From assembly GCF_916618915.1 (NCBI RefSeq), contig NZ_CAKAKE010000001.1, forward strand, positions 124,001 to 188,000: a DNA stretch of 64,000 bases. The letters run 5' to 3'. The notes beneath the pieces are model-generated. The model was not told where the DNA came from. It did no database searches and saw nothing but the letters and a program-made list of their open reading frames with translations. This document shows positions 26,126-34,937 of this stretch, piece by piece. This DNA is from Stenotrophomonas sp. Marseille-Q4652 (lineage in GTDB: Bacteria > Pseudomonadota > Gammaproteobacteria > Xanthomonadales > Xanthomonadaceae). A program made the translations under genes and the position numbers. Numbering within the stretch: the stretch's first letter is position 1; every line of letters starts with the position of its first letter.

Positions 26126-27022
26126 TTACTGCAGGCGGTCCGGCGCGCTGGACTGGGTCGTCGGCGCGTCGGCGAACAGTACGTCGAATTCAGTCAACGG
26201 GAAGTGATATTCCCGCCCGCAGAATTCGCAACGGACCTCGACCTTGCCGGTGGCTTCGGCGGCCGCGCGGGCCTCCTCCTCGCCCAGCGACTGCAGCATC
26301 GCGCTGACCCGTTCGTGGGAGCACGAGCAGCCGAACTCCAGCGGCTTGCTGCCCAGCAGTTCCGGGCCTTCCTCGTGGAACAGGCGGTGCAGCAGCTGGT
26401 CGGCGGGGAGCTCGAGCAGCTCCTGCGCACCCAGCGTGTCGAACAGTGCGCCGACCCGGGTCCAGCCATCCATGTCACCCGTGTCGCCGGGCAGCTTCTG
26501 CAGCAGCAGACCACTGGCCTGTTCGCCATCGGCGGTGAGCAGCAGGCGGGTCGGCAGTTGCTCGGACTGGCGGAAATAGTCCTCGAACGCCTCGTCCAGT
26601 GACGCGGCATTGAGGCTCACCAGGCTCTGGTAGCGCTGCGGTTCGCGCGGATCCAGGCCGGGGTTTTCAATGGTGATCGCCAGCAATGCGTCCTCGCCCA
26701 GCTTGCCGAGCTCATCCGGGGCGTCCTCGCCTTCCTGCAGCTGCGCGATGCCGCGCAGGGTGCCAGCCGCGGTGCATTCGGCGAACAGGGTGCGCAGGGC
26801 CGTGTTGCTGCGCAGCTGGATCGACAGCCGGCCATCGACCTTGGTGTGGCCGGTGAACAGCGCCGAGGCGGCGCAGGACTCGCCGAGCAGGCGCCGGGCC
26901 TGGGGCGGGTAGCTGGCGTGGGACAGGATCTCCTGCCAGGTCTGGTTGAGGTGGACGTGGACGCCGCGCACACCGGCTTCGGGAAGCAGGAAACGGACGA
27001 GCTGGTCGTGATGGTCGGTCAT
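26126..27022 (-). CDS. hslO: Redox-regulated chaperone HslO (Hsp33)
   Basis: A 298-residue Hsp33. The holdase is activated when its four C-terminal zinc-binding cysteines are oxidised. They are visible as C-x-C (EFGCSCSHERV) and C-x2-C (VRCEFCGREYHF). The N-terminal domain has LSIQLRSNTALRTLFAECTA and LREEYH-like segments of the family. ATG 27022 is divergent from mtgA. Confidence 0.95.
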   Translation of the reverse strand: MTDHHDQLVRFLLPEAGVRGVHVHLNQTWQEILSHASYPPQARRLLGESCAASALFTGHTKVDGRLSIQLRSNTALRTLFAECTAAGTLRGIAQLQEGEDAPDELGKLGEDALLAITIENPGLDPREPQRYQSLVSLNAASLDEAFEDYFRQSEQLPTRLLLTADGEQASGLLLQKLPGDTGDMDGWTRVGALFDTLGAQELLELPADQLLHRLFHEEGPELLGSKPLEFGCSCSHERVSAMLQSLGEEEARAAAEATGKVEVRCEFCGREYHFPLTEFDVLFADAPTTQSSAPDRLQ

Positions 27023-27097
27023 TGGACTGTCTGCGCGTAGGAGAGCCGGTTGCCGGATAATGCGGCGGACTTCGGATCGGAAAGGGACTCACCTGCA

Positions 27098-27853
27098 ATG
27101 GGGGCGGAAGCTGGGAAGGACAAGGTGGAGGCCGGCGCCCGGCGGGCGCGTCCGCGCAGGCGTCGCCTGTGGAAGCTGCTGTTGCTTGCGCCGTTCCTGC
27201 TGGTGGCCCTGTCCATCGTGCAGGTGGCGCTGCTGCGCTTCATCGATCCGCCGTTCTCCACGGTGATGGCGGCGCGGCAGCTGGAGCAGTGGGGCAGCGG
27301 CAACTGGGATTACCGCATCCATTACCAGTGGCGTGATCTGGAACAGATGACTCCGAGCCTGCCGATCTCGTTGGTGGCGGCCGAGGATCAGCAGTTCCCG
27401 CACCATCGAGGCTTCGACGTGGAGGCCATCCGCAAGGCGCGCAGCCACAACGCCGAAGGCGGTCGCCTGCGCGGGGCCAGCACGATCAGCCAGCAGGTGG
27501 CCAAGAACCTGTTTCTCTGGCAGGGCCGCAGCTGGGTGCGCAAGGGCCTGGAAGCCTGGTACACGGTGCTGATCGAAACGGTCTGGCCCAAGTCCCGGAT
27601 CCTGGAGGTGTACGCCAATATCGCCGAGTTCGGTGACGGGGTGTACGGCGCCCAGGCTGCCGCGCGGAAGTTCTGGGGCAAGGATGCGGCGCATCTCAGC
27701 GCTGGTGACAGCGCGCGCCTGGCCGCGGTGCTTCCTTCGCCGCGACGTTACAACGCACGCAACCCCGGCCCCTACGTGCAGCGGCGTGCTGCATGGATCC
27801 AGCGCCAGGCGCGGCAACTGGGCGGGCATGCCTACCTGGGACAGGGGCGCTGA
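27098..27853 (+). CDS. mtgA: Monofunctional peptidoglycan transglycosylase MtgA
   Basis: A 251-residue GT51 enzyme that polymerises lipid II glycan strands at the inner membrane. One N-terminal membrane helix ([20 protein letters not shown]) precedes the GT51 domain with the catalytic Glu motif [16 protein letters not shown], the second conserved segment [17 protein letters not shown], and [23 protein letters not shown] 27098 is preferred; a TTG at 27050 would add 16 residues. Its stop overlaps the ATG of the next gene by one base. Confidence 0.94.
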   Translation: MGAEAGKDKVEAGARRARPRRRRLWKLLLLAPFLLVALSIVQVALLRFIDPPFSTVMAARQLEQWGSGNWDYRIHYQWRDLEQMTPSLPISLVAAEDQQFPHHRGFDVEAIRKARSHNAEGGRLRGASTISQQVAKNLFLWQGRSWVRKGLEAWYTVLIETVWPKSRILEVYANIAEFGDGVYGAQAAARKFWGKDAAHLSAGDSARLAAVLPSPRRYNARNPGPYVQRRAAWIQRQARQLGGHAYLGQGR

Positions 27854-28908
27854 TGAAGCGGCACATCCTCACCAACGACCGCGATGCCGCCTGCGACACG
27901 CTCACGGTAGTCGTAGCCGCACATGACGAGGCCCACGCGCTGCCGCTGGTGCACCCGCGTATCCGCGCCGCACTCGACGCGGTGCCCGGCCTGGACGGAA
28001 GGGTGCTGTATGTCGATGACGGCAGCCATGACGGCACCTGGGAGGTCATGCAGCAGTTGGCGGGCGAGGATCCGCGGGTCGCGCTGCTGCGCCTGTCGCG
28101 CAACTTCGGCAAGGAAGCGGCGCTGACGGCGGGCCTGGACTTCGTGGAGGAAGGCGCGGCGCTGATCCTTGATGCCGATGGCCAGGATCCGCCGGAACTG
28201 ATCCCGCGCTTCGTGGAGCTGTGGCGACAGGGTCATGACGATGTCTACGGCACCCGCCTGGCGCGCGATGGGGAAAGCTGGCTCAAGCGCGTCACCGCGT
28301 CGCTGTTCTACCGCGTGATCGGGCGCCTGTCGAAGACGCCGATCCCCGCCGACACCGGTGATTTCCGGCTGCTGTCGCCGCGCGCGCTGGCCGCACTGCG
28401 GCAGTTGCGCGAGCGCCACCGTTTCATGAAAGGCCTGTTCGGCTGGGTGGGTTTCCGCCGCGTGGCACTGCCTTACCACCGCGGGCCACGCGTGGCCGGG
28501 GCGAGCAAGTTCGGGCTGTGGCGGCTGTGGAATTTCGCACTGGAAGGCATCACCAGTTTCTCCAGTGCACCGCTGCGCGTGGCCACCTACCTGGGATTGC
28601 TGACCGCAGGCCTGTCCTTCGGCTTTGCCCTGTGGGTGGTGGGCAAGGCCGCGCTGTACGGCGACCGCGTCGCCGGCTGGCCGACGATGATGACGGTGAT
28701 CCTGTTCCTGGGCGGCGTGCAGCTGATCGCGCTCGGCCTGATCGGTGAGTACCTGGGCCGGCTGTACGAGGAAGCCAAGCAGCGCCCGCTCTACCTGGTT
28801 GACACCTGGCGCGCGCCGGCCGTGGCAGACTCGGCCGGTCCAACCGGGACCGGAGGAGATCGGCACCATGCAGACCGTTCGGGATTTGTTGCGGGCCAAG
28901 GGCCCTGA
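27853..28908 (+). CDS. Family 2 glycosyltransferase (GtrB/DPM1-like)
   Basis: A 351-residue GT2 enzyme with two C-terminal membrane helices (YLGLLTAGLSFGFALWVVGK; MMTVILFLGGVQLIALGLIG). Catalytic segments: VVVAAHDEAHALP, VDDGSHDGTWEV, LILDADGQDPPELIP, and ADTGDFRLLSPRAL. Such enzymes load a sugar on undecaprenyl phosphate for later transfer to surface glycans (GtrB, ArnC, YfdH). No flippase or acceptor-modifying transferase is next to it. The last 41 bases overlap the following CBS gene, and the C-terminal tail after VDTWRAP is poorly conserved in character. Confidence 0.88.
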   Translation: MKRHILTNDRDAACDTLTVVVAAHDEAHALPLVHPRIRAALDAVPGLDGRVLYVDDGSHDGTWEVMQQLAGEDPRVALLRLSRNFGKEAALTAGLDFVEEGAALILDADGQDPPELIPRFVELWRQGHDDVYGTRLARDGESWLKRVTASLFYRVIGRLSKTPIPADTGDFRLLSPRALAALRQLRERHRFMKGLFGWVGFRRVALPYHRGPRVAGASKFGLWRLWNFALEGITSFSSAPLRVATYLGLLTAGLSFGFALWVVGKAALYGDRVAGWPTMMTVILFLGGVQLIALGLIGEYLGRLYEEAKQRPLYLVDTWRAPAVADSAGPTGTGGDRHHADRSGFVAGQGP

Positions 28909-29299
28909 GGTCCACGCTGTTTCCCCGGATGCCGCAGTGATCGACGCGCTCCGGCTGATGGCCCAGAAGGGCATCGGTGCTGTGCTGGTGATGGAAGGCC
29001 GGCAGTTGATCGGCATCCTGTCCGAACGCGATTACGCACGGAAGGTGGTGCTGCACGAGCGCTCATCGGCGGCCACGCCCGTCACCGAGATCATGACCCC
29101 GGAAGTGGTCGCAGTGCCGCCCGAGGCCGGGGTCAAGGCCTGCCTGCAGATCCTGACCGACCACCGCATCCGCCACCTGCCGGTGATGGAGGACGGACAG
29201 GTCGTGGGCGTGGTCTCGATCGGCGACCTGGTCAAGGCGGTGATCGACGAGCAGCGCCGCGAGCTGGACCAGCTGCAGCACTACATCGTTTCCGGCTGA
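28868..29299 (+). CDS. CBS-domain protein (tandem CBS pair)
   Basis: A 143-residue stand-alone pair of CBS domains (VHAVSPDAAVIDALRLMAQK, IGILSERDYARKVV; MTPEVVAVPPEAG, RHLPVMEDGQVVGVVSIGDL). Such modules usually bind adenosine nucleotides and act as energy sensors. The gene starts inside the 3' end of the glycosyltransferase gene, in another frame, behind a strong ribosome site GGAGGAGATCGGCACC. Converges on asmA with a 13-base gap. Confidence 0.9.
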   Translation: MQTVRDLLRAKGPEVHAVSPDAAVIDALRLMAQKGIGAVLVMEGRQLIGILSERDYARKVVLHERSSAATPVTEIMTPEVVAVPPEAGVKACLQILTDHRIRHLPVMEDGQVVGVVSIGDLVKAVIDEQRRELDQLQHYIVSG

Positions 29300-29312
29300 A
29301 CCGGCCTACGCC

Positions 29313-31282
29313 TTACTTGGCGTACTTGCCGCCGCAGTTGCTGTCCTTGCCCGGGCCCGGTTCGAAGGTGGCCAGCAGGGCCGCCGGCGGGGTGATGCTG
29401 CCCAGGGTCAGGGCGATGGCGCCGCGAATGCCCAGCGCCTTCATGTCCGGGCGGAACGAGGGATCCTTGAACGTCCCGCCGATCCGCAACGGCGAGCGCA
29501 GCGCCAGGATGCTGATGTCCTTCGGTCGCGGCTTGAGCAGCAGGTCCAGGGTTTCGTCCTTCAGGCTGACAACGCCTTCGCCCACGATCAGGGTATCGCT
29601 GGTATCGAAGGCCAGCGCCCGCGAACTCATCACTCCATTGGCCACGGCGAAGTCGCCGAAGGCGCAGCGTAGCGGGATCTGCCTGTCGCCGGTGACCAGG
29701 AACTTGAGCGATTCGGCCACGTCCAGCCCGGCCAGTTCCATCACCAGGTTGCCGATGTGGCCGCGGCCCATGCCGATGGCGACATCACCGTTGGACGAGC
29801 CAGCATCGCCGCGACCGAGTTGCCGTTGCCGGTCAGATCGAACTCGCCGTTGACACCGCCGGAGGCTTGTTCGGCAAGCTTGGCATCCGGGAACAGCTTG
29901 CCCAGCTCCAGCTTGCGCATGCTGCCCTTGAGCTGGGTGGTGATCACGCGCTTGCGAGCATCCATGCGCACCGTGCTGCGGATGTCGCCGCCGGCCACGC
30001 CGAAGTTGAGCGGGTCCAGCCGCAGCAGCCGGTTGTCCAGCACGAGATGGGCGTCCATGTCGTCCAGCGGCAGGACCGGGGAGAGGATACGTTCGGCCTT
30101 CCAGCGCACGTCGGCGTCCATCGCGCCGAGCTTTTCCAGGTTGTAGGGCTGGTCGGGCAATACCTTGCTGCGCGCGGCCTGGCGGGCGGCTTCAGCCTTC
30201 TGCTGGGCATTGGCGGTCTCGCCGGCACCGGTACGTGGTGGTGCGCCGACAAAACCGGCCAGGTCATCGAAATCCAGCTTCTTCGAGAACAGGTCGGCCT
30301 TGAAGAAGGGGCGCTCGCGACCGGTCTCGATGCGGACGGTGCCGGACAGGTCGCTGTCGCCGGCGGTGCCCTTGAAGTCCTGGTAGTGCCAGATGTTGTC
30401 ATCGCGACGCAGGCGGCCATCGAGCTTGTAGGGCGGGGTGTTGGGAATGGCCAGGCCCAGCAGTGGATAGAGTTCGGCCATGTCCTGCCCGCTCAAGGTC
30501 AGCTGCAGGTCGAAGGTGCGCAGCTGGAACGGGTTGGTCAGCGAGCCGCGGGCGATGGCGTGGGTGCTGCCGGCGCGCCCGTCGAGGTGGATGCGGAAGG
30601 GCTGGTCGGTATGGGTCAGTTCCAGCGGAGATTCGGTCACGCCTTCGATGGTGAAGGGGTTGCCGCGCCACAGTCCCTTGCCCTTGACCTCCACCACCGC
30701 AGCCTCGCGGCCCCGGCGATCGGCGCTGTCCAGCGAGACCAGGATGTCGGTGCGGTCACGGGGGTGGAGGAACTGCAGGCGACCGTCATCGATCAGCAGG
30801 CGCTGGACGATGGTCCTGTTGCCGCCTTTTGAATCAGGCAGGAAATCCCAGTTTCCGCGCTCGCCCTCGCGCGGTGCGGACTGCAACAGCACGTCGGGCC
30901 GGGTCAGGCGGATCTCCGGCAGGTGGAAGCGGCCGCGCAGCAGCGGCCAGACCCTCACATCGACCTCGGCGCGGTCGGCACGCGCCATCTCCGGCTTTTC
31001 CGCCCAGTCCGCATTGGCGAAGGTCAGGCTGTCGCCGCGCAGGGTGGTGGTGCTGCCCAGATCCACATCGAAATTGCCGTGGATATGGAACTCACGACCG
31101 GTGCGCGCCTGTACGGCGCGTTCGACCGGTCCCTTGAACCAGTTCCAGTCCCACAACAGGATCAGCACCACGATCGCCGCGACCAGCAGCGCGAGCGCCG
31201 CCAGCAGGCGGTTGCCCGGACGCCGGCCGCGCCATCGCCAGCGTCGGGCAGGCTTTTCGGGCGTGGTGGACGCGGTATTCAC
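29313..31282 (-). pseudogene. asmA: AsmA family protein, interrupted by a single-base frameshift
   Basis: Two adjacent frames together make one AsmA-family protein of about 656 residues. Frame one (31282 to about 29800) has an N-terminal membrane helix (LLAALALLVAAIVVLILLWD) and the AsmA start region (NWFKGPVERAVQARTGREFH). It breaks after DLTGNGNSVAAML. The remaining C-terminal part (VAIGMGRGHIGNLVMELAGL through FRPDMKALGIRGAIALTLGS, stop at 29313) is in another frame. Adding one base at about 29799-29802 restores a continuous reading. AsmA-like proteins help lipid transport to or maintain the outer membrane. Either a real loss-of-function mutation or a sequencing error. Confidence 0.8.
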
Positions 31283-31365
31283 CGGCTCATGGTTGCGTGA
31301 CAGTCGTGCACGCCACGCGAAGCGCAGGTAACCGCTGTGTCAGCAGGCCCGACCGGACCTGCTAA

Positions 31366-31998
31366 TCAGAGGATCTGCGAGGTGACCGAGACGAAATGGC
31401 AGACGCTGCCGGCGATCACGAAGGCATGCCAGATGGCGTGGGAGTAAGGCACCGATTCACGGTGATAGAAGATGGTGCCCAGCGTGTAGAACGCGCCGCC
31501 GGCAAACAGCCAGCCCAGGGTCCAGCCGTCCAGCGAATTCCACATGGGCTTGATCGCCACTATCACCAGCCAGCCCATGGCGATGTAGATGGCCGTGGAG
31601 AGCTTCTTGAATCGGCCGGTGTAGAACAGCTTGAACACCACGCCGGCAAAGGCAAGGGTCCAGATCGCCGCGAACAGGCCCCAACCCCAGGTGCCGCGCA
31701 GCCCGACCAGGGTGAACGGGGTATAGGTGCCGGCGATCAGCAGGTAGATCGCGCAGTGGTCGAACACCTTCAGCCGTCCCTTCGAGACCGGGTGCTGGAT
31801 GGCGTGGTAGAGGGTGGAGGCGGTGTACAGCAGCAGCAGGGTGACGCCGAAGACGATTGCGCTGGCCAGTTGCCAGCCATCGCCATAGATAGTGGCGAGG
31901 GTGATCAGGACGGCGCTGCCGGCCAGTGCAGCGGCGGCGGCCAGGCCGTGGGTCAGGGCGTTGGCGATTTCTTCGCGGAGATTCGCGACCGGTTCCAT
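31366..31998 (-). CDS. trhA: Hemolysin III/TrhA family membrane protein
   Basis: A 210-residue, seven-helix membrane protein of the PAQR/hemolysin III group. Hallmarks are NALTHGLAAAAALAGSAVLI, TASTLYHAIQHP with the metal-binding-type Ser/His, FDHCAIYLLIAGTYTPFTL, and the C-terminal SHAIWHAFVIAGSVCHF. Members influence membrane energetics and fluidity; haemolysis is not implied. The start ATG 31998 is chosen because the family begins close to NLREEIANALTHG. Confidence 0.9.
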   Translation of the reverse strand: MEPVANLREEIANALTHGLAAAAALAGSAVLITLATIYGDGWQLASAIVFGVTLLLLYTASTLYHAIQHPVSKGRLKVFDHCAIYLLIAGTYTPFTLVGLRGTWGWGLFAAIWTLAFAGVVFKLFYTGRFKKLSTAIYIAMGWLVIVAIKPMWNSLDGWTLGWLFAGGAFYTLGTIFYHRESVPYSHAIWHAFVIAGSVCHFVSVTSQIL

Positions 31999-32055
31999 GC
32001 GTATTTTGGAGTGGGGGTGGAGCAGGGCCACAACCCTAGCATCGGTCCCTGTCAA

Positions 32056-32094
32056 CTGCATGCATGCCCGCCCCGATGGCGGGCATGCATGCAG
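32056..32094 (-). terminator. Very long stem-loop downstream of prfC
   Basis: Perfect 17-bp stem (CTGCATGCATGCCCGCC and its complement) with loop CCGAT, starting 4 bases after the prfC stop on the minus strand. There is no T-run. It contains overlapping GCATGC repeats and could be a terminator or an mRNA 3'-end stabiliser. Confidence 0.6.
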
Positions 32095-32097
32095 GGC

Positions 32098-33699
32098 TCA
32101 ACTGCCCTGGCTGTAAGCGGTCTCGCGGGTGGCGGCAAAACGCACGTCCGGGGCACGTTCCTGTGCCAGCTGCAGGTTGACCCGGGTCGGGGCCAGGTAG
32201 ACCAGGTGGCCGGCCGCGTCGAGCGCCAGGTTGGTGGCGTTCTTTTCGCGGAACTCCTCCAGCTTCTTCTCGTTGCTACAGGTCACCCAGCGGGCGGTGA
32301 CGATGCTGACCGGCTCGAAGGTGGCTTCCACGCCGTACTCGTCCTTCAGGCGGTAGGCGGCCACGTCGAACTGCAGCACGCCGACCGCACCCAGGATCAG
32401 GTCGTTGGACATGATCGGGCGGAAGAACTGGGTCGCGCCTTCCTCCGACAGCTGGGCCAGGCCCTTCTGCAGCTGCTTGAGCTTGAGCGGGTCGCGCAGG
32501 CGGGCGCGGCGGAACAGCTCCGGGGCGAAGTTGGGGATGCCGGTGAAGCTGATTGCCTCGCCTTCGGTGAAGGTGTCGCCGATGGAGATGGTGCCGTGGT
32601 TGTGGATGCCGATGACATCCCCCGGCCATGCCTCGGCGGCGATCTCGCGGTCCGACGCCATGAAGGTCAGCGCGTTGGCCAGCTTCATTTCCTTGCCGGT
32701 ACGCACGTGGAAGGTCTTCATGCCGGCGGTGAACTTGCCCGAGCACACGCGCATGAAGGCCACGCGGTCGCGGTGCTGCGGGTCCATGTTGGCCTGGATC
32801 TTGAACACGAAGCCGGTCAGCTTGTCCTCGGTGGCGACCACGTCGCGGCCGGTGGTGGCACGCGACTGCGGCGAGGGCGCGTGCTCGACGAAGAAGTCCA
32901 GCAGCGGCTGCACGCCGAAGTTGTTCACGCCCGAGCCGAAGAACACCGGGGTCTGCTTGCCGTCCAGGTAGGCCTGCTTGTCGAACGGATGGCTGGCGCC
33001 CTGCACCAGTTCCAGCTCGTCGCGCAGGTCGGCCAGCATCTTCTCGCCGATCTTTTCGGCCAGGCCCGGATCATCGATCGACGGGAAGATCGTCGAATCC
33101 TGGCGGGTGAAGTTGCGGCCCTGCTCGTACAGGTGAACCTCGCCGGTGATCAGGTGGACCACGCCCTTCAGGCGCTGGCCCATGCCGATCGGCCAGGTCA
33201 CCGGCGCGCACTGGATGCCGAGCACGGTTTCCACTTCATCGAGCAGCTCGATCGGCTCCTTGCCCTCGCGGTCGAGCTTGTTGATGAAGGTCATGATCGG
33301 GGTGTCGCGCAGGCGGCACACCTCCATCAGCTTGATCGTGCGCTCCTCCACGCCCTTGGCGACGTCGATCACCATCAGCGCCGAGTCCACCGCGGTCAGC
33401 ACGCGGTAGGTGTCCTCGCCGAAGTCGGCGTGGCCGGGGGTGTCGAGCAGGTTGACGATCTTGCCCTCGTACGGGAACTGCATCACGGAGGACGTGACCG
33501 AGATTCCGCGCTCCTTTTCCAGCGCCATCCAGTCGGAGGTGGCGTGGCGGGCGGCCTTGCGGCCCTTGACCGAGCCGGCCATCTGGATCGCGCCTCCGAA
33601 CAGCAGCAGCTTTTCGGTCAGCGTGGTCTTGCCGGCGTCAGGGTGGGAAATGATGGCGAAGGTGCGGCGACGCGCAGCCTCTTGTGCGACTTCGGACAT
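32098..33699 (-). CDS. prfC: Peptide chain release factor 3 (RF3)
   Basis: A 533-residue translational GTPase that recycles RF1 and RF2 after termination. G motifs: [20 protein letters not shown] (G1), [14 protein letters not shown] (G2), [20 protein letters not shown] (G3), [10 protein letters not shown] (G4). The RF3-specific [20 protein letters not shown] follows G1. The length matches the family. A perfect TATAAT lies upstream (see 33746). Confidence 0.97.
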   Translation of the reverse strand: MSEVAQEAARRRTFAIISHPDAGKTTLTEKLLLFGGAIQMAGSVKGRKAARHATSDWMALEKERGISVTSSVMQFPYEGKIVNLLDTPGHADFGEDTYRVLTAVDSALMVIDVAKGVEERTIKLMEVCRLRDTPIMTFINKLDREGKEPIELLDEVETVLGIQCAPVTWPIGMGQRLKGVVHLITGEVHLYEQGRNFTRQDSTIFPSIDDPGLAEKIGEKMLADLRDELELVQGASHPFDKQAYLDGKQTPVFFGSGVNNFGVQPLLDFFVEHAPSPQSRATTGRDVVATEDKLTGFVFKIQANMDPQHRDRVAFMRVCSGKFTAGMKTFHVRTGKEMKLANALTFMASDREIAAEAWPGDVIGIHNHGTISIGDTFTEGEAISFTGIPNFAPELFRRARLRDPLKLKQLQKGLAQLSEEGATQFFRPIMSNDLILGAVGVLQFDVAAYRLKDEYGVEATFEPVSIVTARWVTCSNEKKLEEFREKNATNLALDAAGHLVYLAPTRVNLQLAQERAPDVRFAATRETAYSQGS

Positions 33700-33745
33700 G
33701 GCGAGCGCGCCCGCCGGGGGCGCCTGGGATCAGGGGAAAGGCGCG

Positions 33746-33751
33746 ATTATA
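33746..33751 (-). promoter_or_regulatory. Probable -10 element of prfC
   Basis: TATAAT on the minus strand, 46 bases upstream of the prfC start. The matching -35 position is GC-rich and weak (GCCCCC). The hairpin CGCCCCC/GGGGGCG at the end of the upstream peptidase gene lies between the two. Confidence 0.5.
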
Positions 33752-33765
33752 GCGGGCGCCCCCGG

Positions 33766-34635
33766 TCAGGGGGCGAAGGCGCCGGGACGTGCGAAGCGCA
33801 GTTCGCCGCGCGGCGAGAGCATGCGGAACGGCAGCGACTGCAGGCGCAGGCCGGCGTTGGCCTGGACCACGAAATGCAGGTGTGGCGCGGTGCTGTAGCC
33901 GCTGTTGCCCGATGCCCCCAGGTGCTGGCCGGCCTCCACGCGCTGGCCCTGGCGCACCACGATCCCGGCCTGGAGGTGGCCGTAGACCGCCATGCTGCCG
34001 TCCTCGTGCAGGATGCGGACCAGGTTGGCCGGTGCACCGCGCACGGGCGCCGGGCCGGCCTCGGGATGGCCGTCGACCACCTGCATCACGGTGCCGGCGC
34101 GTGCGGCCAGCACCGGCGTGCCACGGGGCAGGGCGAAGTCCACCGCATAGCCGTTCTCGGCATCGTGGTGGCTGGAGGTGCCGCCGAAGGCCTGGTCGAT
34201 GCGGATCCGGCTGTCGGCGAACGGCAACTGGTAAAGGTGGTCGCGCGGGCGCGCGGCTGGATCGCCAGGCACGGCGTCGAGCAGCAACTGCACCCGTCCA
34301 CTGGCACCAGGCTGCAGACGCACCAGTGTCCGGCGGCTGCCCGCGGGAAGCAGGGTTTCAAACGGCAGGGTGGGGAGGCTGGCAGCCTCGCCCGCAGCAC
34401 GCAGGCGGACCTGCACCGGACCGGCCAGCAGGTTGCGGACGTCGGCCCGGCGCTGCGCGGGGGCGCCCGCCAGCTCCAGTTCCGCGAACCGCCCGTCGCC
34501 GGCGGCAGTCCCCGCTTCCGGCGCGGCCTGACGTCCCAGTCCCCAGCCACCACGCCAGTCCGTCGCCTGCGCGGCACCCGGGGCGGGCCAGGCGGCGATC
34601 AGCAGCATCAGCAGAAGGGGCCGGCAACAAGGCAT
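33766..34635 (-). CDS. M23-family (LytM) secreted metallopeptidase
   Basis: A 289-residue exported protein with a signal peptide (RPLLLMLLIAAWPAPGAAQA), a middle beta-rich region (about residues 25-135) and an M23/LytM domain. The zinc ligands are visible as H and D in TSSHHDAENGYAVDFALPRG and as H-x-H in TAPHLHFVVQ, with GTPVLAARAGTVMQVV between. Such enzymes cut peptidoglycan cross-bridges; both metal motifs look intact, so activity is plausible. The gene is divergent from the methionine operon and tandem with prfC. Confidence 0.9.
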   Translation of the reverse strand: MPCCRPLLLMLLIAAWPAPGAAQATDWRGGWGLGRQAAPEAGTAAGDGRFAELELAGAPAQRRADVRNLLAGPVQVRLRAAGEAASLPTLPFETLLPAGSRRTLVRLQPGASGRVQLLLDAVPGDPAARPRDHLYQLPFADSRIRIDQAFGGTSSHHDAENGYAVDFALPRGTPVLAARAGTVMQVVDGHPEAGPAPVRGAPANLVRILHEDGSMAVYGHLQAGIVVRQGQRVEAGQHLGASGNSGYSTAPHLHFVVQANAGLRLQSLPFRMLSPRGELRFARPGAFAP

Positions 34636-34715
34636 GGGCGGGGGGTGGGAGGGGGCGGGCCGATTATGCCGGAGTTGGCACTTCGTCAATTCATCCTTCA
34701 ATGCGGATGAAGCGA

Positions 34716-34744
34716 TTGACATGCGGAAATGCCGGTGGCAAGGT
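34716..34744 (+). promoter_or_regulatory. Candidate promoter of the methionine operon
   Basis: TTGACA (34716-34721), 17-base spacer and a weak -10 CAAGGT (34739-34744), placed so that the transcript would begin at the riboswitch. Just upstream is an inverted repeat TTCATCC / GGATGAA (34690-34696, 34705-34711) of unknown role. Confidence 0.35.
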
Positions 34745-34865
34745 GGCTCCACCATCGAGACCGGCGGAGGGACAGGCCCTTTGATGCCGGGGCAGCCCGC
34801 GGACGCAAAGCGACCGCGTAGGTGCCAAATCCTGCGGGGACCTGCGTCCACCGAAAGATGGTTCG
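34745..34865 (+). promoter_or_regulatory. SAM-I (S-box) riboswitch controlling metX-metB-hom
   Basis: All conserved S-box blocks are present in order: P1 ACCATC (34751-34756) with CGAGAC; GGAGGGACAGGCCC; TTGATGCCGGGGCAGCC; GGTGCCAAATCCTGC; the P4 helix; then the conserved AAAGATG whose GATGGT (34857-34862) closes P1. SAM-I aptamers bind S-adenosylmethionine and turn off methionine genes. No T-run terminator follows. A hairpin CGAGCT/AGCTCG (34892-34911) and a possible pairing of ATGGC (34912-34916) with GCCAT (34935-34939) over the metX start codon suggest control of translation. Confidence 0.9.
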
Positions 34866-34937
34866 AACCGTGCCGTGCGCACGACCGAACGCGAGCTCCC
34901 GCGAAAGCTCGATGGCCGTTCCCTTCCGGATATCGCC

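Noticed and set aside
31396..34710. 1104-codon open frame on the plus strand across trhA, prfC and the M23 peptidase
   Set aside because: Runs antisense through three clear genes and their intergenic regions; composition is that of a shadow frame.
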